From contig CAMVJE010000007.1 in the NCBI GenBank assembly GCA_947167745.1, forward strand, positions 1 through 64,000: DNA of 64,000 nucleotides. The letters run 5' to 3'. Every line of letters starts with the position of its first letter. The first letter of the stretch is position 1. Both the position numbers and the translations under genes were made by a program. Below the pieces are notes generated by a model that saw only the letters and a program-made list of their open reading frames with translations, did no database searches and was not told the DNA's origin. Shown here piece by piece: positions 8,284 to 16,600 of this stretch. Origin of the DNA: an uncultured Treponema sp. (GTDB lineage: Bacteria; Spirochaetota; Spirochaetia; Treponematales; Treponemataceae).

Positions 8284-8952
8284 TTAGTACAAAAAATTCT
8301 TTCCGATTTTATAAGCTCCGTAGCTCACAACCGCGCTTACGATTTTGTCGGTCAGGTTGGTGAGAACGCCCGCGTAATATGTCGCGAAAGTCAGGTTCGG
8401 AACTACGATAAAAATTCCCTGCACACTGGAATCCACGTTAGGGCTTGTTGCGCTCGCAAATAAAAGACTCACCAAAACATTGCCCGAAATTGCATTCGTA
8501 ATCGCGCTCCAAAGCCCCGCCCATAAAAATGCATCGATTGAAAGATGCTGAAACGAGTTCTGCATTACTTTTTGGAAACTGTTATTCCGAGTTGTATTTG
8601 GAATCTGATACTTTCTAAAAACAATGTACGCGCAAACCGCCGTAAGAACATGGCAGAGCGTAAACGGAAGCGAAGTATGATAAAAAATCCAAAGAGCACC
8701 GTTTGAAAGAACCGCGCAAACAATTCCTGCCCAAAGTCCGCACAGAGCCGTTACCGCAAGGGTGAGGACAGAATCAAGGTAAAGCGGAAGCGTGATGTTC
8801 CGCGCCAGAACCGAGCCGAAGAAGTTTGCGATAACGGCAATGATTATGCAGAGAGCGGAAAACAACAGTGTCATGCCGAATTTATTTCGGCATCTCTTTG
8901 CGGAAAAATTTATGGATTCTGAAACAAGTTCAGAATGACTTTTAGTTTTCAA
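8284..8952 (-). CDS. Membrane protein resembling an ECF-transporter S-component-like sensor domain
   Basis: 222 aa with about six membrane segments. The motif ITLPLYLDSVLTLAVTAL and the overall helix pattern match the N-terminal membrane domain of the HD-GYP protein at 54464-57973 (FTLPLWLDSLGTVIAAYKLG), so both probably bind a small ligand inside the membrane. The likely start is TTG 8950-8952, overlapping the response-regulator stop with GGGGTG upstream. Then the first 26 residues come from an inserted palindromic repeat (8870-8939). ATG at 8872-8874 is the alternative. It is third in a kinase-regulator-membrane protein operon, suggesting a sensory partner or a regulated uptake protein. Confidence 0.7.
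   Translation of the reverse strand: MKTKSHSELVSESINFSAKRCRNKFGMTLLFSALCIIIAVIANFFGSVLARNITLPLYLDSVLTLAVTALCGLWAGIVCAVLSNGALWIFYHTSLPFTLCHVLTAVCAYIVFRKYQIPNTTRNNSFQKVMQNSFQHLSIDAFLWAGLWSAITNAISGNVLVSLLFASATSPNVDSSVQGIFIVVPNLTFATYYAGVLTNLTDKIVSAVVSYGAYKIGKNFLY
8870..8939. repeat. Interspersed palindromic repeat within the 5' end of a gene
   Basis: The left arm GTCATGCCGAATTTATTTCGG and the right arm, which ends CAAGTTCAGAATGAC, form a two-part palindromic element. Its translation (SHSELVSES ... RNKFGMT) is a word I recognise as recurring in many bacterial genomes, where it marks a REP-like repeat rather than a conserved protein. Here it lies at the beginning of the open frame of the membrane protein and either supplies its N-terminus or displaced its original start. 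Confidence 0.6.
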
Positions 8953-9635
8953 AACAACACCCCGATATTTTTTGCGAACTCAATAAGCTCAAGCCTGTCA
9001 TGAACATTCAGTTTCTGGTAAATTATCGAACGCTGATTTATGACAGTCTTTTCTTTTTTGTTCAGGATTTTTGAGATTTCGTAGGTTTCTTTTTTCTGTG
9101 CCAAAAGCGCGAAAACTTCCTGCTCAGATTTTGTGAGCGACTTGTAATCCATGTAAGAAAATTTTTCGTTCAGAACGCTATCCGGCGAAATAATCGACTG
9201 CATGATGCGGCTTGCCGCGCTGTTGAAGCATGTTTTTCCGCTCGCAACGGTCAGAATCGCGTTTTCAAGCTCTTCAATCTCCGCATTTTTTGTGATGTAG
9301 CCCTGAATGCCAGCCTTTAGCGACCGCTCAATGTGAATCGGGTCGGCGTACATAGTAAAAATAATTGCCTTTAAGTCAGACTTGATTTTTCGGAAAGCTT
9401 TTAGCGCTGAAAGTCCGTCTTTGCCTTCGTCCTCAAGGTTCAAATCGATTATTGCAAGCGAGATTTCGGAATTTTCGCGCAGGATTTTTTCGCCTTCCTC
9501 GCGGTTTGTCGCATATAAAAAGGAAAGATTTTCGTTTTTCTGAGAGAGAAGAAAGCCGATTCCGTCGCGAAGCCCCGCATGGTCATCAAGAAACAGGATT
9601 TTTAATAGAGATTGCAACTGTTGTTCCTCCGTCAT
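8949..9635 (-). CDS. LuxR/NarL-type response regulator
   Basis: 228 aa. Receiver domain at residues about 12-135 with acidic pair D17/D18, phospho-acceptor D64 (LAIIDLNLED), a Thr in the IIFTMYAD strand and the conserved Lys in GYITKNAE. C-terminal LuxR-type HTH at 165-225 (SLTKSEQEVFALLAQKKETYEISKIL). ATG 9635 has GGTGG upstream. It overlaps the 3' end of the kinase gene by 50 bp, so the pair is translationally coupled. It probably regulates its own operon or nearby genes; targets are unknown. Confidence 0.9.
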   Translation of the reverse strand: MTEEQQLQSLLKILFLDDHAGLRDGIGFLLSQKNENLSFLYATNREEGEKILRENSEISLAIIDLNLEDEGKDGLSALKAFRKIKSDLKAIIFTMYADPIHIERSLKAGIQGYITKNAEIEELENAILTVASGKTCFNSAASRIMQSIISPDSVLNEKFSYMDYKSLTKSEQEVFALLAQKKETYEISKILNKKEKTVINQRSIIYQKLNVHDRLELIEFAKNIGVLF

Positions 9636-10611
9636 TTATGAATTCCACCTTGCCATGCAGTTTTTGCACACGTTCGCGGATGTTGTTCAGTCCCCAGTGC
9701 TTGCGTTGCACGTCTTTTCCGCCTGTTTTTTGTGATTCAACAGCTTCTTCGGAAAATCCTGTGCCGTTGTCGCTGATGGAAAATCTCATTTCGTTTACAA
9801 CATCGGTGATTCTCACTTTTACCTCAGTGGCATTTGCGTGCCGTGCGACGTTGCTCAAGGCTTCCTGCAGAATATGAAGGATTTCAACCTGAGAAGAACT
9901 TTTGAGCTTTCCAAGAAAGTCCGATGTGATGATAGCTGTCGTTTTGATTTCGTGATTCGCTTCAAAAGCCGAAAGCATTTTTTTGATGAGTGATTCAAGA
10001 TCTTCGTTAAACTCAAGCCGTGATGAATCAATTAAATAACGGACTTCGCTCAGAGCACGGTCGGTGTAAAAAGCCGCTTTATCATCATCGCCTTTTTTAT
10101 GGTAGATTTTAATCGCCGCCAAATCCTGAGCCACGCCGTCGTGAAGGTTGCGGCTGAAATTTTTCTGCTCCTCGCTGATCGCTTCGCGTCGCTCAAATTC
10201 CGCCTTTTGGGAAATCTTTTTTGTGAGAATGACTCCGAGTGCAATCAAAAACAAAATCGCCGAAAAATATAAAAAACTGTCGTAGCCAAAAGAAATTCCT
10301 CGCTGACTTTTATGAATTTCGTTCTGAAACTGAGAGACTTCAATCGCAAACAAGTCGTCCGTGTCAGTCCAATTTTTTAAAGAAAGCGCTCTGAATTTCT
10401 TTTCAAGCTTTTTGTCAAAATAAGTGTATGGAACGCAATCTTTTTCAATCTCAGAAATATCCAGCTTCGATTTCTGAATCTCAATAAACTTACGGTCAAG
10501 GCTGTCAAATTTCTTCATCGCCTGTGACTTGAAAATTGCCGTGGAAGAAAAAGTTATCACTGCAATAAAAATGAGAATGTATTCAATGTGAAGCGGTCGG
10601 GAAAATCGCAT
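9586..10611 (-). CDS. Sensor histidine kinase, HisKA_3 (NarX/DegS-like) type
   Basis: 341 aa. Two membrane segments (about residues 9-28 and 118-136) flank a roughly 85-residue extracytoplasmic domain with no recognised fold. The phosphorylation motif NLHDGVAQDLAAIK lies near residue 155. HATPase motifs follow: an N-box like ILQEALSNVARHANAT, then ISDNGTGF and HWGLNNIRERVQKLHG. It is the first gene of the operon with the response regulator (8949) and the membrane protein (8284). The signal is unknown. Confidence 0.92.
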   Translation of the reverse strand: MRFSRPLHIEYILIFIAVITFSSTAIFKSQAMKKFDSLDRKFIEIQKSKLDISEIEKDCVPYTYFDKKLEKKFRALSLKNWTDTDDLFAIEVSQFQNEIHKSQRGISFGYDSFLYFSAILFLIALGVILTKKISQKAEFERREAISEEQKNFSRNLHDGVAQDLAAIKIYHKKGDDDKAAFYTDRALSEVRYLIDSSRLEFNEDLESLIKKMLSAFEANHEIKTTAIITSDFLGKLKSSSQVEILHILQEALSNVARHANATEVKVRITDVVNEMRFSISDNGTGFSEEAVESQKTGGKDVQRKHWGLNNIRERVQKLHGKVEFINDGGTTVAISIKNPVS

Positions 10612-10644
10612 GGAAGTGAGTATAGCACATCAGCAAAAATTGTG

Positions 10645-10663
10645 TTCGGGAAAAATTCCCGAA
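10645..10663. repeat. 18-bp palindrome, left copy flanking mobile mystery A/B
   Basis: TTCGGGAAAAATTCCCGA is a near-perfect palindrome, found again at 11872-11889. The two copies bracket the mobile mystery gene pair (10690-11721). They could be transcription terminators, operators or module borders. Confidence 0.55.
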
Positions 10664-10689
10664 TCTGGCTGCCCTCGAATATGAAGGTT

Positions 10690-11277
10690 TTATTTTTTTT
10701 GTGTAAATTCCATCAGAGCCGAATAATCTCCGGCATCAGCTTTTCGTAATGCTGCAATGTAAGCGCTGCGGACTTCTGAAACATTCACAAGATTTGTATT
10801 TCCCCAATAAAACTTTGTGCCTTCAAGCTTTTCAAGAACAAGGTCTGCCATAAGGCGTGAAATTCGTCCGTTGCCGTTCGGGAAAGGATGAATCTGTACC
10901 AGCTTGTGATGAAGCCTTACGGCAATTTCACGGTTTGAGTATGTCTTATTTTCTATCCAAAATTTTACGTCATCAAAAAGCTGCATAAGTTTTATCGGAA
11001 TTTGATAGGGAACAACACCAATATTTCTTTCAGAAGTCCTGTAAGTTCCAGCCCATTTCCATACGTCGCCAAACATCTTTTTATGAAGTTCTCGCAAAAA
11101 TGTGTCTGAACAGACATCTTTATTCTTATTTGATATAAGCCAGATTTGAGCCTGGGCAATATTGCGGGCTTCCGCTTCGTTCAGTTCTGAGCGCAGAGTT
11201 ATCCATTTTAATTTAAGACCGTCTTTTTCTTCTGCGGTAAGCGGTGTCGAATTATCATCTGCTTCAAAAATATCCAT
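10690..11277 (-). CDS. Fic-domain protein, mobile mystery protein B family
   Basis: 195 aa. The Fic active-site loop is intact: HPFPNGNGRISR (catalytic His, glycine-rich anion hole and Arg) at about residues 135-146. The upstream core is FGDVWKWAGTYRTSERNIG. The N-terminal TPLTAEEKDGLKLKWITLRSELNEAEARNI matches mobile mystery protein B. Fic proteins transfer AMP or other nucleotides to target proteins; whether this one is a toxin is not shown. It begins 3 nt after the stop of its regulator-like partner (mystery A), and the two appear together on many mobile regions. Confidence 0.9.
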   Translation of the reverse strand: MDIFEADDNSTPLTAEEKDGLKLKWITLRSELNEAEARNIAQAQIWLISNKNKDVCSDTFLRELHKKMFGDVWKWAGTYRTSERNIGVVPYQIPIKLMQLFDDVKFWIENKTYSNREIAVRLHHKLVQIHPFPNGNGRISRLMADLVLEKLEGTKFYWGNTNLVNVSEVRSAYIAALRKADAGDYSALMEFTQKK

Positions 11278-11280
11278 AGG

Positions 11281-11721
11281 CTAATCCCATATTCTTTTAG
11301 TGTTGCCGTTTATAAAATCTGCAGCCATATCGTTAACAGCTTCTTTGGTCTGAATATCCTGATTTTCCAAAGCCATATTCAGATTTACGCCAAGAAGAAT
11401 TTCTTCGGCTTTTTTCTTAGCCTGAATTTGAACAATATCCTGAAAAGTTGTTTTTGGCTTGAAGTAATATACAAAATCGCAGTTCATGGCTTGGGCGACT
11501 TTCTTCATTGTAGACAGCTTCAAGTTTTCTTCATTTATTTCCATTTTTGCAATTCGCGGCTGTGTAACGCCGAGCCGTTTTGCAAGCTGAACGGCGGTCA
11601 TCCCGATTGCCTCTCGGACGGTGTTTATCCAGCTGACGCCTTTGGGAACGATGTTTTTAGCATCTGACAGAGAGGAAGTTTTTTTGTCCAAAGCTCTAAT
11701 CTGCATTATTCTTGTGTTCAT
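11281..11721 (-). CDS. HTH protein, mobile mystery protein A family
   Basis: 146 aa. A central Xre-type HTH (GMTAVQLAKRLGVTQPRIAKME, about residues 37-58) is followed by a helical tail. The N-terminal ALDKKTSSLSDAKNIVPKGVSWINTVREA and the genetic pairing with the Fic protein fit mobile mystery protein A. It is likely the antidote or repressor of the pair, by analogy with HTH/Fic modules. The promoter region upstream carries a 15-bp inverted repeat (11725-11739 with 11823-11837). Confidence 0.88.
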   Translation of the reverse strand: MNTRIMQIRALDKKTSSLSDAKNIVPKGVSWINTVREAIGMTAVQLAKRLGVTQPRIAKMEINEENLKLSTMKKVAQAMNCDFVYYFKPKTTFQDIVQIQAKKKAEEILLGVNLNMALENQDIQTKEAVNDMAADFINGNTKRIWD

Positions 11722-11724
11722 ATT

Positions 11725-11837
11725 ATAACCTATAAGTAATTTATTTTATTAAATTATATAATGTTTTTATTATATTTGTAAAGTTATATATAATCTATAT
11801 ATTATATCGGAAAGTAAATTTATTACCTTTAGGTTAT
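11725..11837. promoter_or_regulatory. Divergent AT-rich region with inverted operator candidates
   Basis: ATAACCTATAAGTAA (11725-11739) is nearly the reverse complement of TTACCTTTAGGTTAT (11823-11837), with two mismatches. The very AT-rich DNA between them contains several TATAAT-like hexamers. It lies upstream of mystery protein A and before the rightward gene at 11984. It is a candidate binding site pair for the mystery A HTH protein. Confidence 0.4.
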
Positions 11838-11871
11838 GTTTGTTTTTTGTGTGTGATATGGATTTTATATT

Positions 11872-11889
11872 TTCGGGAAAAATTCCCGA
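11872..11889. repeat. 18-bp palindrome, right copy flanking mobile mystery A/B
   Basis: Second copy of TTCGGGAAAAATTCCCGA, identical over 18 bp to the one starting at 10645. It lies just beyond the promoter region of the mystery A/B operon. Confidence 0.55.
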
Positions 11890-11983
11890 CCTACTGCGGG
11901 AAAATTACTCATGACAGCTCAAAATGCGGGAAGTAAAATTGCTCAATAACACCGTATTGTACTTTTACTGCGAGGAGAAAATT

Positions 11984-12652
11984 GTGCCTGAAAATATTGA
12001 AAAAGAACAGAATTTACAAAGAATTTTCATTGATTTTACAATTTTGCTGAATGAACGCTTTTCTCAAATCGGCAAGAAGCTTGATTCCATTTCAGAAGAC
12101 ACAATACGCTATCTTTTCTTTTATGCTTGTACTCAAAACGGAATAAAACCTAACGAAATTACATTAGAAGAAAAAGGAAATTTCGATTGTGCAGGAAGTG
12201 AAGAACTAGAACTTGATATGCACATCGAAAAAAATGCGATAATTCCATCTATTGCCGCTGAATTCAAGTATCACAGACAAGAAGGCTCTACTCCAGAGAA
12301 ATTTGACTGGGCAGGAAATTTAATCAGAGATTTCAATCGCCTGAAAAAATCTAAACGTGGAGAAAAAAGACTTTCCATTTATATCGCAAGTCCTCAAATG
12401 CAAGCTAAATACAAAGAGAGGAAGGATTGGGGTTCATTTATGAATGAACTTATGTCTTTTCCAGAAGGAGAAAAAAGGAATTTCTCTTTGCCAGAAGGGG
12501 TAAGCACAACATTCAAGGAAAAGACCAAATTGGCTAAAAATTCGACAGAATATTTTACTGAAACAGATATTGTCTGTCGTTTTAGCAAAGAACTCGCCAG
12601 CGGTAACAATGACGAAGAAAAGTTCGCCTTGCGAATCTTTGAAATATTATAA
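11984..12652 (+). CDS. Hypothetical protein, possible PD-(D/E)XK nuclease-like fold
   Basis: 222 aa from GTG 11984, chosen because GAGGAG lies 6 nt upstream; an in-frame ATG at 11924 lacks a ribosome site. The segment ELELDMHI followed by PSIAAEFKYHR has the Asp ... Glu-x-Lys arrangement of PD-(D/E)XK nucleases, and the helical N-terminus (IFIDFTILLNERF) is compatible with that fold. Homology is not established. It precedes the zinc-finger/LRR gene by 38 bp on the same strand and may share its transcript. Alternative: a fold with no nuclease activity. Confidence 0.6.
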   Translation: MPENIEKEQNLQRIFIDFTILLNERFSQIGKKLDSISEDTIRYLFFYACTQNGIKPNEITLEEKGNFDCAGSEELELDMHIEKNAIIPSIAAEFKYHRQEGSTPEKFDWAGNLIRDFNRLKKSKRGEKRLSIYIASPQMQAKYKERKDWGSFMNELMSFPEGEKRNFSLPEGVSTTFKEKTKLAKNSTEYFTETDIVCRFSKELASGNNDEEKFALRIFEIL

Positions 12653-12690
12653 TAAATTTTTGGAAATAACCGAAAGAAGGAGAAAAATAT

Positions 12691-15630
12691 ATGGCAATTT
12701 TAGTATGCGAGAATTGTGGCAGAAGATTTTCTGATAGCACAAAATATTGGACAAGCAATGGTCGGGATTTTTGTTGTGAAGCTTGTGTTGATGAATTTAA
12801 TCATAAGCAGGAAATGAGAAAAGAGGAAATAAAAGCCTCTTGGCATACCTGTGCGTATTGTGGGGAAAAAATTGATCCAAACGACGGTTGGCTAGAAACC
12901 TTTCAAAATGGTAAATGGTATCACGGAAAATGCTGGGAAGATGTAAAAAACACATGTACTTGTAAAAACTGCGGAAAAAAATACATTCAAGATCCTGTAA
13001 ACGGTATTTTTGATGATTTCTGTAGCTCTGAATGTAGAAAAGAATACACAAAAAAACAGGAAGAAGAAGCTGCTGCAAAAGAGAAAGCCGAGGAAGAACG
13101 AAAAGCAAAAGAAGAGTTGGAAGCACGCCGAAAGAAGCGACAGAATGCAATGGCAAAATGTGTTGAAATTGATGGCGCATACTACAGTCCTGACAAAACA
13201 ACGCTTGTCGGTGTAAATGAAACTGTTCGCCGGTTTACAGTTTTAGACGGCGTTGTTGAAATTGCCGAAGACGCCTGTTTTGAATGTAAAGACTTAAAAT
13301 CAATTACACTGCCAAATACTCTTGAGGAAATTGGAGAACATGCATTTCAAGAGTGTACATCGCTTTCTTCTATCACCATTCCTAAAAGTATAAAAAAAAT
13401 TGGTAAAGGTGCTTTTTTTAAATGCGAATCCATTGAACAAGCTGTATTTGAAGAAGGTGTAGCGACAATTGGCGAACATGCATTTCAGGCGTGTACATCA
13501 CTTTCTTCCGTAAATATTCCAGGAAGTGTAAAAGAGATTGGAAAAGCTGCATTTGCAATATGTGAATCACTTGAGAAAGTTGTAATTGAAGATGGTGTAA
13601 AGGCAATCAGCGAATATGCTTTTCACGGCTGTAAGTCGTTAAAAGAAATTACCTTTCCAAAATCAGTAACAACACTCAAAAGCTATGCCCTTTCAAAAAC
13701 AGGATTTACTTCGTTTGAAATTCCAGACTCAATCACAGAACTTGGCGAATATGCCTTCTGGAAATGTGAAAATTTGAAATCTGTATCTATTCCTAACAGC
13801 ATAAAAACAGCAGGAGAATGCATTTTTGCTGAATGTAAAGCTTTGGAATCTGTTGATATAGCCGAAGGTGTAAGCGAACTTTGGGAACATATGTTCACAA
13901 AATGTACAGGATTAAAATCTATAAAAATTCCACAATCTGTTACTACGATTAAAGAATATGCACTTTCAAAAACAGGTTTTGACTCTTTTGAAATTCCTGA
14001 GACAATCACCGAACTTGGAAATGGTGTTTTCTGGAAATGCGAAAGTTTAAGTTCTGTGTCTATTCCTAACAGTATCAAAACTTTTGGTGAATCTGTTTTC
14101 TCTAAATGCCCGTCTTTGAAGAGTGTAAATATAGCCGAAGGGGTAAAATCTCTTGGAAAAGAGACATTCTCTGAATGTACCGCGTTGGAAACAATTAATT
14201 TACCGGAAGGAATAACAGAGCTTGCAGGAAAACTGTTTTATGAATGTAAGAAACTTAAATCAGTAAAGATCCCAAACTCAGTTACAAAAATCGGAGATGC
14301 ATTTGAATACTGCGAATCGATTACTTCTGTCGATGATATACTCTTAAAGATTGAGGAATTGGGAGAAAGAGCTTTCAATGGGACTGGAATCACAGAATTA
14401 ACAATCCCTGCAAACATTAAAAAAATCGGTGACCTTGCGTTCCAAAATTGTAAGTCATTGAAGAAAGTTTCCATCGCAGAAGGAATAACAGAATTAGGCA
14501 TACATTTTCTTTCGTGCTGTAACGCTCTTTCAGATGTTAAGCTTCCATCAAGCATAAAGGAACTTCAAAAAGGAACGTTTAACCGTTGTTACTCTTTGAC
14601 TTCTATAAATATTCCGCAGGGAGTAGCAAAAATCAATGAGGCATTCTGCGACTGTATTTCCTTAAAATCTATATCTTTGCCACAAAACATTAAAGAAATA
14701 AATAGCAGCTTTAACATGTGCTTTTCTTTGCAATCTGCAAGCGTTAGTGGAAAAACAGAAATAAAGAATTCATTTGGCGGCTGTTTTTCTTTACGAAAGA
14801 TTCCTGTTACCGGAGGCGGATATAAGGACAACTCTAAATACAATCCAGAAAAAGCAAAAGAAGCATTCAACAATGCGTTGGAATTTGCAGGAGATGATAA
14901 CTTAAAACTATCGTTCGGCAATAGTAAAGGTTCTTTTAATTTCTCTTCAGCTTCTTCCATCTTAGACAGAGGCTTTTGGGCAAATTGGAGCAATACGAAA
15001 AAGATTGGTTTCATAATTCTCAATCTCTTCACTTATTTTATTCCGCTTATTCTTGTGCTTATTTGCCGCAAAGTACCGTTCAAGGTTCTCTGGCAGAAAA
15101 AATGGTTCAAGATTGCAACAGCTGCAGTTGGGGCAGTTCTGGTAATCTGTATCGCGAACAATGCGATTCAAAATCATAAGTCACAGAAAGCCTATGAGCG
15201 AAGTTTTGAAAAATGGCGAATCTATGAAGGTGATAAAAAGCCGTTCACAAACGCTTACCGCAGATTCGCGCTTTCTGAAAATGAGCTTCGCCTTGTTAGA
15301 ATTGACGTGCTTTCTGACGAAAAGCTTAAAAGCGAAACAGATTCTCTTAAACGCTCCCATGACAGCACCCCAAGAAAATTTGTTCCGCTGAACAAAGAAA
15401 TAAAATCTTGGCTTATGGAAAATCTTGAAGGTCTTTTTCCTGCCGATTCAAAATCCATAGTAAAAATTCAGCTAGATGATTCTGAGGGTGAAATCAGCAA
15501 AGCTAAAGCAGAAAAAGAAAAAATCGCGAATCCAAGAGGTATCTTTACCATTACAACAACAAGCGACGGAAAGATAAAGGATATTGCGGATAAAACAGGC
15601 TTAGGTTTTTATGACTATAGAATAAAATAA
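12691..15630 (+). CDS. Zinc-finger, BspA-type leucine-rich repeat protein with C-terminal membrane anchor
   Basis: 979 aa, with no signal peptide. Three treble-clef-like cysteine clusters come first (C6/C9/C28-29/C32; C54/C57/H78/C81; C91/C94/C111/C115). A charged coiled coil (about 118-155) follows, then roughly 23 LRR_5 repeats of the Treponema TpLRR/BspA kind (residues about 170-715, pattern GxxAFxxCxSLxxVxIPxSV). Two membrane segments (about 785-810 and 822-845) precede a 120-residue C-terminal domain. Usual BspA proteins are exported; this one should display its repeats in the cytoplasm. About 273 bp are duplicated internally (around 13687 and 13960). A good AAGGAG precedes the start, and a terminator follows at 15647. 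Confidence 0.88.
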   Translation: MAILVCENCGRRFSDSTKYWTSNGRDFCCEACVDEFNHKQEMRKEEIKASWHTCAYCGEKIDPNDGWLETFQNGKWYHGKCWEDVKNTCTCKNCGKKYIQDPVNGIFDDFCSSECRKEYTKKQEEEAAAKEKAEEERKAKEELEARRKKRQNAMAKCVEIDGAYYSPDKTTLVGVNETVRRFTVLDGVVEIAEDACFECKDLKSITLPNTLEEIGEHAFQECTSLSSITIPKSIKKIGKGAFFKCESIEQAVFEEGVATIGEHAFQACTSLSSVNIPGSVKEIGKAAFAICESLEKVVIEDGVKAISEYAFHGCKSLKEITFPKSVTTLKSYALSKTGFTSFEIPDSITELGEYAFWKCENLKSVSIPNSIKTAGECIFAECKALESVDIAEGVSELWEHMFTKCTGLKSIKIPQSVTTIKEYALSKTGFDSFEIPETITELGNGVFWKCESLSSVSIPNSIKTFGESVFSKCPSLKSVNIAEGVKSLGKETFSECTALETINLPEGITELAGKLFYECKKLKSVKIPNSVTKIGDAFEYCESITSVDDILLKIEELGERAFNGTGITELTIPANIKKIGDLAFQNCKSLKKVSIAEGITELGIHFLSCCNALSDVKLPSSIKELQKGTFNRCYSLTSINIPQGVAKINEAFCDCISLKSISLPQNIKEINSSFNMCFSLQSASVSGKTEIKNSFGGCFSLRKIPVTGGGYKDNSKYNPEKAKEAFNNALEFAGDDNLKLSFGNSKGSFNFSSASSILDRGFWANWSNTKKIGFIILNLFTYFIPLILVLICRKVPFKVLWQKKWFKIATAAVGAVLVICIANNAIQNHKSQKAYERSFEKWRIYEGDKKPFTNAYRRFALSENELRLVRIDVLSDEKLKSETDSLKRSHDSTPRKFVPLNKEIKSWLMENLEGLFPADSKSIVKIQLDDSEGEISKAKAEKEKIANPRGIFTITTTSDGKIKDIADKTGLGFYDYRIK

Positions 15631-15646
15631 GACCAAGCATCACATT

Positions 15647-15691
15647 CGGCAGAATTTCCCATTTTCGGAAAATTCTGCCGTTATTTTTTTT
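15647..15691 (+). terminator. Rho-independent terminator after the LRR gene
   Basis: CGGCAGAATTT (15647-15657) pairs with AAATTCTGCCG (15670-15680) and is followed by a run of Ts to 15691. It separates the LRR gene from the zinc-ribbon/SPFH operon that starts at 15710, unless read-through occurs. Confidence 0.85.
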
Positions 15692-15709
15692 CAATAAAGG
15701 ATCAACAAT

Positions 15710-16600
15710 ATGCCAGAAACTCGTCAGCAAGAATTCGTCGGAAAAATCAAAAAATGCCCTAATTGTGGGCAACCTTTTCAGAGCTTTAAGATAAAATGTC
15801 CTTCATGCGGATTTGAGTTCTCTGGAATTGAAGCAGTAAAGTCAGTAAAAGATTTCTTTTATGTTTATCAAAGGGAAAATAACAAATGGCAGAGGCTTGA
15901 ACTCATAAAGAATTTTCCTGTTCCGAATTCAAAAGAAGATATTCTTGAATTCGCTATTCTCGCAAGTCAGCAGACAAAATCGCTCGCAAATTCTCAAAGC
16001 TCAAAACTGAACTTACAAAACTATATGATGAGCACATTGAATGAACAGGGCGGCATTCTTGGAGCATATAAGAATGTTTTTACAGGAAATCAAAATCAGA
16101 ATAAAGTAAGCCAGGAAGATTTTTACATCGCATGGAAAAATAAGCTTGAGCAGATTCGGTTAAAAGCGGAACTTGCATTCGCCAACGACAAGGAAGATTT
16201 TGAGCAGCTTTCAAAAATAATCTCCGAAGCATTTGAGTCGGTAAATAATCTTCAAAAAAAGCAGAAAGCTACAAAAAAGAAAATCATAATCATGTCCGTT
16301 ATTTCTTTGATTTTAATCGTCGCATTCGCTCTTGCACCTATTGTCTTTTTGAAAAAAACAGGCCAGTTGGATTTTACCCCACGAGAAACTGAAAATACCC
16401 GTCTTGAAAATCTTATGACAGAAATTCAGTCAGAAATAGAAGCGGGGGAATATGATTCAGCGGAACTAAAACTCATGGATTTACGCTGGAAAGAGGGGGC
16501 TTCTGACAATAAATATTACCAGACTGAAAGGGAAATATGGAATTCCAAGCGGGAATTACTTCAAAAACAGATAGACTCAAAACGAAGAGGTGGCAAATAA
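15710..16600 (+). CDS. Zinc-ribbon membrane protein next to SPFH protein (YdjG/YdjH-like role)
   Basis: 296 aa. N-terminal zinc ribbon (C16/C19/C30/C33: KCPNCGQPF, KCPSCGFEF), then a helical region rich in Gln/Asn, a single membrane segment at about 192-215 (IIIMSVISLILIVAFALAPIVF) and a C-terminal domain. No signal peptide, so the ribbon faces the cytoplasm. Its stop overlaps the SPFH start (TAATG). Zinc-ribbon membrane proteins beside an SPFH protein occur in the B. subtilis pspA-ydjGHI operon, which handles membrane stress; that analogy is inference, and no PspA is seen here. Confidence 0.75.
   Translation: MPETRQQEFVGKIKKCPNCGQPFQSFKIKCPSCGFEFSGIEAVKSVKDFFYVYQRENNKWQRLELIKNFPVPNSKEDILEFAILASQQTKSLANSQSSKLNLQNYMMSTLNEQGGILGAYKNVFTGNQNQNKVSQEDFYIAWKNKLEQIRLKAELAFANDKEDFEQLSKIISEAFESVNNLQKKQKATKKKIIIMSVISLILIVAFALAPIVFLKKTGQLDFTPRETENTRLENLMTEIQSEIEAGEYDSAELKLMDLRWKEGASDNKYYQTEREIWNSKRELLQKQIDSKRRGGK

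Noticed and set aside
11984..12652. Calling the 222-aa protein a restriction enzyme
   Set aside because: Only a weak Asp...Glu-x-Lys pattern is visible and no methyltransferase is nearby. It is kept as a possible nuclease-like fold only.
12691..15630. Regularly spaced repeats that might suggest a CRISPR array
   Set aside because: They are degenerate, in frame and encode leucine-rich repeats.
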